A DNA stretch of 56,858 bases, taken from assembly GCA_900317585.1 (NCBI GenBank), contig ONHG01000018.1:1-56858 (forward strand), read 5' to 3'. The position numbers were made by a program, and so were the translations under genes. The notes under the pieces are model-generated. The model saw only the letters and a list, made by a program, of their open reading frames with translations, had not been told where the DNA came from and did not search any database. Shown here piece after piece: positions 8,901 to 17,656 of this stretch (positions within the stretch are counted from its first letter, which is position 1; each line of letters begins with the position of its first letter). The DNA is from an uncultured Lachnospiraceae bacterium (GTDB lineage Bacteria > Bacillota > Clostridia > Lachnospirales > Lachnospiraceae).

Positions 8901-10052
8901 ACGGATGAATACAATCTGCGTTATGTTACTCTGCCACAGGAGATAACGAATACGGTTAAGGGCATTCGGGATTATCTGAAAACAGATGTTAAGGGAATGG
9001 ATAAGGAGAGTGTGGTCAGCAGTCTGAATCAGGTTTTTTATGAAAACAGAAGCTTTTTGACAGATTATCAGCTTACACAGAATCATTTGTTTGAGGATGA
9101 TGATGCAAATGCCGGTGTGGCCGGTTTTTCCGCTAAGCGTCTTGATATATCTGCCAGATATCAGGGTGTTAAGGTTTCGTTTTCCAGTCTTCTGATACAC
9201 CTGGGTGATGATATTGCAGAGCTTGAAAATCTGATAAAAGACGGAGACAGGGAGCTGTTTGAGGATATTCTGGCAAATACCGTAAGCAGAAAGATCAGGG
9301 GCAAAATCAATGCTTCGAATACGTGGGTTCAGAAGATGAACAGCCTGATGAACGGTATGGATACATCGAGCGGACTTAAGCTCAGTCTCAGATGGAGAAG
9401 TAAGACCGCAGAAAAGGAAGACCAGCTTGATACAAGAGAGCTTGTTGAGCTTTTAAAGAAGGATTACCGCCTTATGAGTGAGGAGGAAGCGGCAAAGCTT
9501 TCGGCACATTTCAGGTCAAAGGTTGAGGAAGCCAGAAGAAATGCGAGAGACAGTGCAGGAATGATATCGTTTTACCAGATTATGAAGGAGACTCTTGATT
9601 ACAGAAAATGGTTTGAGTTCCAATTGTTTTCGCAGAAAAGCGGAGAGCGTCAGAAGGAACTCACAAACAGCGTATTCGGCACATTTAGTGGTGGCGAAAA
9701 GGCTATGTCTATGTATGTGCCTTTGTTTTCCGCTGTTGTAGCAAAGTATCAGGGTGGCAGAGAGGATGCACCGAGACTGATATCGCTTGATGAGGCCTTT
9801 GCAGGTGTTGATAATAAAAATATCAGAGACATGTTCAGGCTTATGACTCAGTTTGAGTTTGACTTTATTATAAATTCACAGGTGCTATGGGGAGATTGTG
9901 ATACACTTGATGCACTTGCAATATATCAGCTTATCAGACCTGAAAATGCAAAGTTTGTGACGGTTATGCCTTATCTTTGGAATGGAAGGAGAAAGGAGCT
10001 CCTGGAGGATGAAGAACAGGTTTCACAGAGAGCGGCTGAATTGAATGGATAA
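5955..10052 (+). CDS. jetC: Wadjet SMC-like ATPase JetC (TIGR02680 family)
   Basis: 1365-aa SMC/Rad50-like motor of the Wadjet system, which extrudes circular DNA loops until JetD cuts the plasmid. Seen: Walker A GSNGSGKS at residues 34-41, long coiled-coil arms (about 250-560 and 750-1010), a hinge-like globular segment around 590-740, ABC signature FSGGEK at 1244-1249 and Walker B LISLDE at 1275-1280. All ATPase motifs are intact. The start overlaps the end of jetB and the stop overlaps the jetD start by 8 nt. The gene is full length with no frameshift. Confidence 0.93.
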   Translation: MNSRWQANKIGLINFWYYDEQEFPFVKGRILLRGSNGSGKSVTMQSVVPLLLDGNMSPERLDPFGSRDRKMSSYLLEEDDGRDERTGYLYLEFKRKDSETYMTVGMGIRARRGKPLDKWYFGLTDGRRVGKDFYLYKDMGEKVTLSKKELENRIGTGGRVIDRQVDYMDYVNRQIFGFDTPDEYKELVDLLIQLRTPKLSKDFKPSVINDILSDSLQPLSDEDLRPMSEAIENMDTMNMNLKSRKEAKQAAEKINTVFNKYNKLLLFDKADRLVQVQQKLEDADKAGKELQNRYEACLENIKDLEAKIISINAKKDTLEKERESLGKSDAFALKEREAKLGKEICEHEKTIREKNVFLSSKEEKYRDVERQIKDEEDRRYEKEKELNALLEEMQDEAERMSFQEFSFMQEELCENIENEYKFELHRQQFGITKKNIIEGMKLLEDIRQLDIHKEELVQKREKQIRELDMVQRKISELESVLVQVENEWKEALYKWNEENTELKLERGFLGELSIFADDYNEKSDFAIIRRKISEKWTDKDSQLQLALNSKRAAMDEADSELDEIKTQLKEWENQKEPQPERTEAVIKNRNRLKEAGIPYQEFYKVIEFDTGLSDEACNHLEEALLKMGILDAIVVDEQYKEQVLKHAAGCEDHYLFASKAVEGKSLLDVLELNDEVNDIFSNQRLTSILSNISYDEANDISVMADGTYHMGVLNGTITGEYTAGFLGTKARERNRQLKIAECKNKIAAIEAQIDALDEECNVLSQRKRSMKEEYENLPDDKDMREALNLLLEQERQHSQIRAENEKLDEQLTILMEEIKDKRKAALEISEKLYLTCSYDNFADAKEAAEEYDKALVRLAAVHELLIRSISYMKERRRYLEDLDYDMDQVRYDIRENEKLLDQKKAERKSILEQLALTDYEEIKERLDACVNWLAAYPALLEKTVGENTQAKDEAEAIKNDSRAINETISDLDKKMVFLQKCYTDEYNLRYVTLPQEITNTVKGIRDYLKTDVKGMDKESVVSSLNQVFYENRSFLTDYQLTQNHLFEDDDANAGVAGFSAKRLDISARYQGVKVSFSSLLIHLGDDIAELENLIKDGDRELFEDILANTVSRKIRGKINASNTWVQKMNSLMNGMDTSSGLKLSLRWRSKTAEKEDQLDTRELVELLKKDYRLMSEEEAAKLSAHFRSKVEEARRNARDSAGMISFYQIMKETLDYRKWFEFQLFSQKSGERQKELTNSVFGTFSGGEKAMSMYVPLFSAVVAKYQGGREDAPRLISLDEAFAGVDNKNIRDMFRLMTQFEFDFIINSQVLWGDCDTLDALAIYQLIRPENAKFVTVMPYLWNGRRKELLEDEEQVSQRAAELNG

Positions 10053-11376
10053 TCATTTAATGAATGAGAAAAAACAGATTAATGAATGTATAGAATATTT
10101 TAGGAATAGCAGTATATGGAAGCGCATATTTAAAGGATTTAAGGAGAAATATTCTTCATATGGACGATTTTCAGGAAAGGTAATTGTCAGAAATCCGGAA
10201 GATAATGATATTGAAGAGCTTGAGGGGTTTTTCGGTCAGAATTTTCATGGAAAAAGGAGTATTACCATATCTGCAGAAAAATTTGAAAAAGCACTGAAAA
10301 ACAGCAGGTTTAAGGAGGTATCTCCCGAAGAAATACTGAATGCATATTTCGGAGAAAGATTACTTGGGAAATCTGAAGTAAAAGCGATACGACAGCAAAG
10401 GCTGTCGGAAATCAGGCAGGAGTTCTTTAACCACTATAGGCAGACAGCTGCATATAATATGTTTGAGCAGCTTGAAGGCTGTGTTAAAAGAGACAGCCGT
10501 TTTTCACAAAATGAAGCTGTAGACAGTATGCTTGAGGCAGTGGAAGAATGGAAAAAAGATATATGGTTTTGCGCTGATGTATATAATAGCCTGCCTTACA
10601 GGAGTAATGACAAAATGTATCTGGCGGTATTTGCGGCAAAGCTTACAGGCAATCCTCATGCATTTGATTCTGGCACAAAAGAGGGAGGTATGCTGTATCA
10701 GGTAATTCTTATTGATTTGATTAACCGCGGTATGCAGGTAGAGACTTCAGAGCTTTTCCATGCATACAAAAGACAAAAGAGTTATTTTTTGGCAGGCATT
10801 ATGATAGATGACATATCAAATTACGCTATGCTTTACAATATACATGCATATAAGCCGGACGGCAGTATACATAAAGGAATAGAAGGATTTTTTGAGGAAA
10901 AAGATATAGTTCAGCTTACATTAAATGTTATTTCAGAGCTAGACACTGTTGAATGTATTGATAATGAGATTTATATTGTGGAAAATCCTTCCGTGTTCGC
11001 AATGCTTTGTGGAAAAAAATCCTGTATGTGTATGAATGGACAGCCGCGTCTGGCTTGTCTCATGATGCTTGAGCTTTTAGCAAAATCCGGTACAAGAGTA
11101 TATTATTCGGGAGACCTGGATCCGGAAGGTCTTTTGATTGCACAAAAATTATCAGGTTTTTATACCGGAGAATTTAATTACTGGCATATGGGAAAATTGG
11201 ATTACGATGAGTGTATTTCAAAAGAGATGTTATCAGACAGGAGAGTTAAGATGCTTGATAATATCTCTGATGAAAGACTTTTGGAAGTTGCCTGTGAAAT
11301 GAGACGATGTATGAGGGCTGGATATCAGGAAAATATAACATATGAGGATTTTCATAATGCGCTTTCTCCTACGTAA
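10045..11376 (+). CDS. jetD: Wadjet nuclease JetD (TIGR02679 / DUF2399, Toprim)
   Basis: 443-aa nuclease subunit of Wadjet, related to topoisomerase VI subunit A, which cleaves plasmid DNA recognised by JetABC. The Toprim acidic residues are visible: E313 (YIVENPSVF) and the D-x-D pair D357/D359 (YSGDLDPEG). The N-terminal helical domain (about 1-200) docks on the complex in this family. ATG at 10045 overlaps the jetC stop. It is the last gene of the operon, followed by a weak hairpin, and converges with the MATE gene. The catalytic residues suggest an active system. Confidence 0.88.
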   Translation: MDNHLMNEKKQINECIEYFRNSSIWKRIFKGFKEKYSSYGRFSGKVIVRNPEDNDIEELEGFFGQNFHGKRSITISAEKFEKALKNSRFKEVSPEEILNAYFGERLLGKSEVKAIRQQRLSEIRQEFFNHYRQTAAYNMFEQLEGCVKRDSRFSQNEAVDSMLEAVEEWKKDIWFCADVYNSLPYRSNDKMYLAVFAAKLTGNPHAFDSGTKEGGMLYQVILIDLINRGMQVETSELFHAYKRQKSYFLAGIMIDDISNYAMLYNIHAYKPDGSIHKGIEGFFEEKDIVQLTLNVISELDTVECIDNEIYIVENPSVFAMLCGKKSCMCMNGQPRLACLMMLELLAKSGTRVYYSGDLDPEGLLIAQKLSGFYTGEFNYWHMGKLDYDECISKEMLSDRRVKMLDNISDERLLEVACEMRRCMRAGYQENITYEDFHNALSPT

Positions 11377-11392
11377 TATATTTTTTAGGAGA
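11365..11392. terminator. Hairpin at the jetD / MATE convergence
   Basis: Perfect 7-bp inverted repeat TCTCCTA / TAGGAGA with a T-rich 14-nt loop, overlapping the jetD 3' end. There is no following T tract, so it is a weak terminator at best. A TCAA/TCAATCAATC tetranucleotide repeat follows at about 11408. Confidence 0.4.
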
Positions 11393-11410
11393 TAGTGATG
11401 TTATTATCAA

Positions 11411-12799
11411 TCAATCAATCACATGATGATTCAGCCATTTTCTTGAGTGGAATCTGGCAGTAAATATAATAGAACGAAGCATCCAGTCACAAGCCATGCC
11501 AATCCACACTGCAATCGGACCAAAGCCCCATACACGGCAGAGGTATATGCACAGGCTTACACGGCAAAGCCACATTGTGCAGCAGGATACAATCATGGAG
11601 AATTTCACATCGCCTGCGGCACGCAGTCCATATGGCGGGATGAAGGATGGTACCCAGCAGATTGGCTTGACAATTGTGATAAAGGTAATCATCTCAAAGC
11701 AGAGTCGTGCACTGGCAGGTTCCATTCCGGCAAGCATTGTAATGGGCTTTGTGAGTATGAAAATAATCAGACAGCTGGCAATGATTACAACCTCAGACAC
11801 CAGTGACAGTTTTTTGATATAGTAGACAGCTTCATCCTTTCTGCCGGCACCCAGACACTGTCCTACAACAGTCATAAGACCTATTCCTATTCCGATAGCG
11901 GCAATACCATTTAAGTTTTCGAGGATATTGGTCATGGCCTGGGCTGCGATGGCCACCGTTCCAAGAGTGGATACAGTAGACTGGATAGCCAGCTTTCCAA
12001 ACTGGAACATGCTGTTTTCGATTCCTGATGGGATACCGATGAGCAGGATTTTTTTAATCAGGCCCCATTCAGGGCGTATAGACATATAGTTCTTTATGAA
12101 AATCGGTTCATTTTCCCTTCGAAGCTGTATGATAACGACAATCGCGCAGAATATTCGGGATATGAGAGTGGAAATAGCAGCTCCCTCAACACCCATGCCG
12201 AAGCCGAAAATCAGAATAGCGTTGCCTCCGATATTCATAAAGTTTGAAATAACAGATATGACCATAGGATTGCGACTGTTATTCTGTGCGCGCATAATGG
12301 ACGCGCCGGCATCATAGAGACCTATAAAAGGAAATGACAGCAATGTAAAAAAGAAATAAACCTGTGAGTTCCTCATTACATCAGCTTCAACAGCGCCAAA
12401 TATGGCACGAAGCAGCAACTTTCCTGTTATCAGACAAAAAGCAGATAAAAGTACAGATAGAAATGCCATGACAAAAAATACCTGTCTTGCAGCATGGCGG
12501 GCACATTTTGTATTGTGACTTCCCAGATACTGTGAACAGAGAATCGCACCACCGGCGGCAAGCGCTGAAAGTGTCTGTATGACAAGGATATTGATTGAGT
12601 CTACAAGCGAGACCGCTGAGATAGCTGCAGAACCTACATTGCTGACCATCATTGTATCCACAGTTCCCATAAGAGAGGCCAATAGCTGCTCTATTATAAT
12701 CGGAACCAAAAGCTTTCGAAGCTGAGTATTTGTATAAATATGATTGGTTGTAGTATGCAGGTTTGCTGTTTTTATTTTATCTGAATGTAAATTTGTCAT
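11411..12799 (-). CDS. MATE family efflux transporter
   Basis: 462-aa inner-membrane multidrug/toxin exporter of the MATE family, normally driven by Na+ or H+. About 12 hydrophobic segments form two homologous halves; recognisable family stretches are the first helix pair (LRKLLVPIIIEQLLASLMG, MMVSNVGSAAISAVSLVDS) and the matching region in the second half (LIKKILLIGIPSGIENSMFQ). ATG at 12799 with AAAGG upstream. It is transcribed toward jetD and appears monocistronic. Substrate cannot be told from sequence. Confidence 0.9.
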   Translation of the reverse strand: MTNLHSDKIKTANLHTTTNHIYTNTQLRKLLVPIIIEQLLASLMGTVDTMMVSNVGSAAISAVSLVDSINILVIQTLSALAAGGAILCSQYLGSHNTKCARHAARQVFFVMAFLSVLLSAFCLITGKLLLRAIFGAVEADVMRNSQVYFFFTLLSFPFIGLYDAGASIMRAQNNSRNPMVISVISNFMNIGGNAILIFGFGMGVEGAAISTLISRIFCAIVVIIQLRRENEPIFIKNYMSIRPEWGLIKKILLIGIPSGIENSMFQFGKLAIQSTVSTLGTVAIAAQAMTNILENLNGIAAIGIGIGLMTVVGQCLGAGRKDEAVYYIKKLSLVSEVVIIASCLIIFILTKPITMLAGMEPASARLCFEMITFITIVKPICWVPSFIPPYGLRAAGDVKFSMIVSCCTMWLCRVSLCIYLCRVWGFGPIAVWIGMACDWMLRSIIFTARFHSRKWLNHHVID

Positions 12800-13046
12800 A
12801 TCTGATTACCTTTATAACTGTATATTTTACGTGTTTAGGTTAGTACGATAAATTCGTAATGTCAATAAGGAATATTTAAAGTGCTGGCAAAGTGTTAGTA
12901 ATAAAATTATTTAAAATGTCAGTAACTTCTATTTTTTGAACAATATTGCACAATCCTCTTTTATTTTGAACCAAAAAGTTATACAATAGTACCATAGTAA
13001 AAGGCATCAAAACTAATTCCAAAATTAAATCACGAGAGGTATCAAC

Positions 13047-13418
13047 ATGAAAAAAGCAAAGAAACCACCTCTGTACAAAAGCTTCGGCTATGCCTTCGAA
13101 GGCATATTTACATGCATCAGAAATGAGCGCAATATCAAGATACACTGCACTGTCGCGATACTTGTAGTGATAGCAGGAACGGTACTTGGGATAACACCGA
13201 CTGAGTGGTGCATCTGTCTGACGCTGTTTGGACTGGTGATAGCCCTGGAGCTGGTCAACACTGCGATTGAGTCAGTTGTAGATTTGGTAACGACAGAGCG
13301 AAAGCCGCTTGCCAAGGCAGCTAAGGACACGGCAGCAGGAGCAGTGCTTGTGGCAGCAATAATGGCTGCGATAGTTGGACTTATCATTTTTGTGCCAAGG
13401 ATTGTTTCTTTATTATGA
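13047..13418 (+). CDS. dgkA: Diacylglycerol/undecaprenol kinase family protein (DgkA-like)
   Basis: Small integral-membrane kinase of the prokaryotic DgkA family; in Firmicutes this type mainly phosphorylates undecaprenol to replenish the lipid carrier for wall synthesis. 123 aa with three membrane helices. The conserved Glu-rich signatures are present: EGI..CIRNERNIKIH near the N-terminus and LELVNTAIESVVDL at about residues 70-83. ATG at 13047 with GAGAGGT upstream. It stands alone, divergent from the MATE gene. Confidence 0.88.
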   Translation: MKKAKKPPLYKSFGYAFEGIFTCIRNERNIKIHCTVAILVVIAGTVLGITPTEWCICLTLFGLVIALELVNTAIESVVDLVTTERKPLAKAAKDTAAGAVLVAAIMAAIVGLIIFVPRIVSLL

Positions 13419-13514
13419 TTAATCATGAATGAGCAGCGAATATTTTTGATGTTCTTTATAAGGAGCTTATTCAGAACAATCAATTTTAAATAACAGGAAA
13501 CGGAGGATTTTACC

Positions 13515-13967
13515 ATGGAAAGACTTACAGACGGATTAAAGAAGATTTTACTTGCAGGAATAGGAACAGTGGCAGTGACTGCTGAGAAATCAAAGGAAGT
13601 GCTTGATGAGATGGTCAAGAGAGGTGAGCTGACTGTCGAGCAGGGCAAGGTGCTCAATCAGGAGCTTAAGCACAATATCAAGGACACAGTAAAGAAAAAT
13701 GTAAATGTATCTGTTAAGCCACAGTCACCGGAGGAGCTTGAGGAGCTTTTGGACAAGATGACACCTGAACAGATACAGGCTTTAAAGAGCAAGCTTGCAC
13801 AGATGGATGAGGCTGACGTGGATCAAGAAGCTGATGAAAGCGTTTTTGAGGATGAGGACATTGTAACAGATACTTCAGCCGATGGAAAAAGTGCTTCCGG
13901 TGGAGAATCACAGACAGCGGATATAAAAATAGAAGCTGAGGACGATAAAGATGAAAGCGTGAACTAG
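13515..13967 (+). CDS. Phasin-like helical protein with acidic tail
   Basis: 150-aa soluble protein resembling the phasin (PhaF/PhaP) family. Residues 1-75 form amphipathic helices (GLKKILLAGIGTVAVTAEKS, followed by a Lys/Glu heptad-like stretch). Residues 76-105 hold a short helix-rich segment (SPEELEELLDKMTPEQIQ), and the last 45 residues are acidic and disordered. ATG with CGGAGG upstream. It ends one base before the ABC1 kinase gene, so the two are coupled. In other Clostridia small phasin-like proteins also precede ABC1 kinases; the role is unknown, possibly membrane or lipid association. Confidence 0.65.
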   Translation: MERLTDGLKKILLAGIGTVAVTAEKSKEVLDEMVKRGELTVEQGKVLNQELKHNIKDTVKKNVNVSVKPQSPEELEELLDKMTPEQIQALKSKLAQMDEADVDQEADESVFEDEDIVTDTSADGKSASGGESQTADIKIEAEDDKDESVN

Positions 13968-13968
13968 T

Positions 13969-15528
13969 ATGGATAGCCGCCTGAAGGAGATGACAGCGGT
14001 ACTTAAGAAGTACAAGCTCACGCATGGACTTACACCCGAAAAATTCAGACTTATATTGCAGGAGCTGGGACCTACCTATATTAAGCTTGGACAGATAATG
14101 TCGCTTCACTCGGATATTCTGCCAAAGGAATATTGTGAGGAGCTTATGAAGCTATGCTCAGATGTGGAGCCGATGCCGTTTGAGCAGGTGGAGGCTGTCA
14201 TAGATGCTTCATTTGGCTATTCATGGAAGGATGTTTTTGCTTCAATAGATAAAAAGCCTCTTGGGGCAGCTTCTATAGCGCAGGTGCACAGGGCCACACT
14301 TAAAACCGGTGAGCAGGTGGTTGTGAAGGTGCAAAGGAAGGGCATTCACGAGGTGATGTCAAAGGATATGGCGCTGCTTCACAAGGCGGTTAAGCTTGTG
14401 CCGCCCATTTCTATAAAGGGCATTGTGGATTTTGACATGGTGCTTGATGAGATGTGGGCTGTGGCACAGGAGGAGATGAATTTCCTGCTTGAGGCATCCA
14501 ATATTGAGGAGTTTGCCAGCAATAACAGGGATGTTGCATTTGTAGCCACACCAAAGCTTTACCACAAGTATACCACATCACATGTACTTGTCATGGAGTA
14601 TATAAAGGGCTTTAATATCGATGACAAGGAGGGGCTTTTAAAGGATGGCTATGATCTTGAGGAGATAGGCAGCAAGCTGATTGACAACTATATCAGGCAG
14701 GTGACAGAGGATGGCTTCTTCCATGCGGACCCGCATCCGGGCAATGTAAAGATAAGGGATGGCAAAATTGTCTGGATTGATATGGGCATGATGGGAAGGC
14801 TTTCTGAGCATGACAAAAAGGAACTGAGCAATGCTGTTTACGGCATCGCCATGAACGATATCGGCATGATAGAGGATGCGGTGCTTGCAATTGGTGACTT
14901 TAAGGGTGAGCCTGACAGGGCAAAGCTGTACAAGGATATCAAAATAATCATAAATAAATACGGCAGTCTGGATATGGGACAGGTCGATGTCGCAGAGTTT
15001 ATTCAGGAGCTTTTGGAGGTAATGAAGAACAACCGCATTGTTATGCCGCATGGTCTTACAATGCTTGCGAGGGGCATCACTCAGATAGAGGGAGTGCTTG
15101 CAGATATTGCACCGGGCGTCAACATGGTTGGGATTGCTTCTGCGAGGATAAAGCAGGAGATGTTTAAGAATTTTGATTTGAAGGGCGAGCTTAAAAAAGC
15201 CGGGAAGACAGCATACAAATCAGCTCACCGTATAGCAGAACTGCCGGAGAGAATGGCGCAGATACTCGAGGAATATCAAAGAGGGCAGACACGCATAAAT
15301 CTTGACATGCATGCTTCTGATGAGCTTGCGAGGCTTTTACACAGGCTGGTGAGAAATATCGTCATGGGCTTATGGGTTATGGCACTTCTAATCAGCTCAA
15401 GCATAGTGTGTACCACAGATATGACACCTAAGATACTTGGCATACCGGCGCTTGGTGTGATGGGATATGTGTTTGCATGCATCATAGTGCTTTATACGAT
15501 TGTGAAGCATTTCATATCCAGACGATGA
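13969..15528 (+). CDS. ABC1/AarF/UbiB family atypical kinase
   Basis: 519-aa member of the ABC1 (UbiB/AarF/ADCK) protein-kinase-like family. In proteobacteria these support ubiquinone synthesis; this organism is probably quinone-free, so the role is open. Seen: the family's KxGQ-type motif (YIKLGQIMSLHSDILP, about residues 30-45), the Ala-rich nucleotide loop PLGAASIAQVHRA (about 91-103), VVKVQRKG with the ATP-binding Lys, HADPHPGN (catalytic loop) and IDMGMMG (metal-binding DFG-like). Two C-terminal membrane helices (about 463-515) anchor it. It is translationally linked to the phasin-like gene with a one-base gap. Confidence 0.88.
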   Translation: MDSRLKEMTAVLKKYKLTHGLTPEKFRLILQELGPTYIKLGQIMSLHSDILPKEYCEELMKLCSDVEPMPFEQVEAVIDASFGYSWKDVFASIDKKPLGAASIAQVHRATLKTGEQVVVKVQRKGIHEVMSKDMALLHKAVKLVPPISIKGIVDFDMVLDEMWAVAQEEMNFLLEASNIEEFASNNRDVAFVATPKLYHKYTTSHVLVMEYIKGFNIDDKEGLLKDGYDLEEIGSKLIDNYIRQVTEDGFFHADPHPGNVKIRDGKIVWIDMGMMGRLSEHDKKELSNAVYGIAMNDIGMIEDAVLAIGDFKGEPDRAKLYKDIKIIINKYGSLDMGQVDVAEFIQELLEVMKNNRIVMPHGLTMLARGITQIEGVLADIAPGVNMVGIASARIKQEMFKNFDLKGELKKAGKTAYKSAHRIAELPERMAQILEEYQRGQTRINLDMHASDELARLLHRLVRNIVMGLWVMALLISSSIVCTTDMTPKILGIPALGVMGYVFACIIVLYTIVKHFISRR

Positions 15529-15530
15529 TA

Positions 15531-15572
15531 AAAAAGCAGGATTCTGAAATTAATCAGAAATCCTGCTTTTTA
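15531..15572. terminator. Intrinsic terminator shared by convergent genes
   Basis: Arms AAAAAGCAGGATT and AATCCTGCTTTTT with an A-rich left flank and T tract on the right. It works in both directions, serving the ABC1 kinase gene and the Na/Pi transporter gene. Confidence 0.88.
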
Positions 15573-15583
15573 ATTACGTTATA

Positions 15584-17368
15584 TTATTTCGATGATTTTT
15601 TACTCTTTGCTTTTTTATAATCCTCATCAAGATGATACTTGTCCTGATACATGGTGAACTGACCTACAAATGCAGGCTCCTGTCCGGCCTTAAGCTCATT
15701 GAGATAATCATGTGTCTCGAATGATGAGTTGTGTGTCTGAATCAGGCATACAGCAATGTTTGAGCAGTGATCCGAAGCTCTCTCACAGTTTGTGATGTAA
15801 TCTGTGAGGAATACGCCGAGTCTGCTGTCACATTTGCCCTTCTGAAGACGATCGATATGATGATTTCTAATCTCCTTGGTGAGATCGTCAATAACCTGCT
15901 CAAGAGGCTCAACCTTGACTGCCTCTGTCAAATCGTTTTTGCTAAATGCCTCTACAGTGAGAGTGAGAATCTCGCGCAGAGCATTATTGAGCACCGTGAG
16001 CTCTTTTCTTGCGTTCTTTGAAAAATCAAGCTTGTTGTCATCAATCTGCTTGGCAAGCTTTGCCATATTTATCGCATGATCTCCGATTCTCTCGAAGTCA
16101 TTGATTGCATGAAGCATCTTTGAAATCTCGTTGTTGCCGTCCTCAGAAACATCCTTTCCGGATAAGTGAATGAGGAAGGTGTCAAGCTGATCCTCTAAGT
16201 AATCAAGTTGCTCTTCCATGACTTCAATATCATCAAACTTTGAATCTGAGTAATTGTCAAAAAGGTCTAAAGCATTCTTGAAGCTGTCTCTTGCAAGCTC
16301 AGCCATCTCGTTTGTCTTCTCAAGACATTCTTTGACAGCAAGTCCAGGTGAGAGTAAAAGTCTCTCGTCGAGTACAACCTGTCCGTCTGCGTTGCCAGTT
16401 GTGACAAGCTTCTTAGCAATCTTTACAAGGGAATTGCTAAACGGAAGAAGGATAATAGTGGTAGCGACGTTGAAGATTGAGTGGAACACCGCAATCATTA
16501 CAGGAGTGATGCTGTCATTAAATAATGCCAGATCAACAGCATAACGTGCGATACAGTATACTACAAGTCCTATTGCTGTACCGAACAGATTGAAGCTGAT
16601 GTGGATGATGGATACTCTCTTGGCGTTTTTGTTTACGCCGATTGACGAAAGCAGTGCAGTCACGCATGTACCGATGTTCTGACCCATGATGATCGGGATA
16701 GCCATGCTATATGAGATAGCGCCTGTCATGGCTAAAGCCTGCAGCACACCAACTGATGCGGCAGATGACTGGATGACTCCGGTAAATACAGCACCTACAA
16801 GCACTCCGAGGAATGGATTGTTAAAGGTGGTGAGCAGTCCGGTAAATTCAGGCATATCTGCGAGTGGTGATACAGCGCCGCTCATGAGCTGCATACCATA
16901 CATGAGTACGGCAAAACCTGCCATGATGATTCCAACGTCCTTGCGCTTTTCCTTCTTGCTTCCCATAATCATAATCACACCGATAAGCGCGATGACAGGG
17001 GAGAAGTTCTCAGGCTTTAACATCGAGATGAACAGATTGTCACTTTCGATACCTGAAAGACTAAGAATCCATGCGGTGAGAGTGGTTCCGATGTTGGAAC
17101 CCATGATGACACCAACAGTCTGGGCAAGCTCCATGATGCCGGAGTTTACGAGTCCGACAAGCATAACAGTAAGTGCGGATGAGGATTGGATTGCAATAGT
17201 GACTATTGCTCCAAAAAATAAGCTCTTGACAGGGTTTGAGGTTACCTCCTTAAGTATCTTTTGGAGATTGCCTCCTGCGAGCTTCTCAAGACTGCCTGAC
17301 ATAACATGCATTCCGAAAAGGAAAAAGGCAAGTCCGCCGCATAACTGCAATATAGAGTAAATGTTCAT
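15584..17368 (-). CDS. Na+/phosphate cotransporter with C-terminal PhoU-like domain
   Basis: 594-aa Na/Pi-cotransporter II family protein. Two homologous membrane repeats carry the QSSSA-type signature: TIAIQSSSALTVMLVGLVNS (about residues 57-76) and TGVIQSSAASVGVLQALAMT (about 195-215). The C-terminal 230 residues form a PhoU-like helical domain (YLEDQLDTFLIHLSG…INDFERIGDHA). It takes up phosphate coupled to sodium at the cytoplasmic membrane, with the PhoU part likely regulatory. ATG at 17366-17368 with CGGAGG. Monocistronic. Confidence 0.92.
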   Translation of the reverse strand: MNIYSILQLCGGLAFFLFGMHVMSGSLEKLAGGNLQKILKEVTSNPVKSLFFGAIVTIAIQSSSALTVMLVGLVNSGIMELAQTVGVIMGSNIGTTLTAWILSLSGIESDNLFISMLKPENFSPVIALIGVIMIMGSKKEKRKDVGIIMAGFAVLMYGMQLMSGAVSPLADMPEFTGLLTTFNNPFLGVLVGAVFTGVIQSSAASVGVLQALAMTGAISYSMAIPIIMGQNIGTCVTALLSSIGVNKNAKRVSIIHISFNLFGTAIGLVVYCIARYAVDLALFNDSITPVMIAVFHSIFNVATTIILLPFSNSLVKIAKKLVTTGNADGQVVLDERLLLSPGLAVKECLEKTNEMAELARDSFKNALDLFDNYSDSKFDDIEVMEEQLDYLEDQLDTFLIHLSGKDVSEDGNNEISKMLHAINDFERIGDHAINMAKLAKQIDDNKLDFSKNARKELTVLNNALREILTLTVEAFSKNDLTEAVKVEPLEQVIDDLTKEIRNHHIDRLQKGKCDSRLGVFLTDYITNCERASDHCSNIAVCLIQTHNSSFETHDYLNELKAGQEPAFVGQFTMYQDKYHLDEDYKKAKSKKSSK

Positions 17369-17497
17369 GTTTACCTCCGTTTGTAAAAATAATTTGTTTT
17401 ACTATTTGCTCCAGTTATACATATTTAGTTTACACAAAACACATATAACATAACATAATTTTTACATTCTATCAATATAATCTGAAATTTTAATAAA

Positions 17498-17596
17498 AAA
17501 AGTGATATTCACTTTTGAACACTTTTGAAAACATTTTAAAATTTATGTATATTTATGTTTTCTTTTGTTTACTTTTGAAGAAAAACGTTGTACAAT
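17498..17596 (+). promoter_or_regulatory. Promoter and operator region of the pentulose kinase gene
   Basis: A perfect palindrome AAAAGTGA-TAT-TCACTTTT (17498-17516) is followed by three copies of ACTTTTGAA beginning at 17511, 17521 and 17571, that is, spaced by 10 and 50 bp and so on one face of the helix. A candidate promoter TTTACT (17568-17573), 17 bp, TACAAT (17591-17596) overlaps the last copy. This looks like repressor sites for a sugar-responsive regulator; the regulator is not in the window. Confidence 0.5.
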
Positions 17597-17656
17597 TACA
17601 GTATAATAATTTCAGGTAATTATTCAGAAATTTACATTACAAGGTGGAGGTATATT

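Noticed and set aside
16686-17360. 224-codon open frame opposite the Na/Pi transporter gene
   Set aside because: Ser/Pro/Thr-rich reverse frame of a membrane-protein gene; nothing recognisable.
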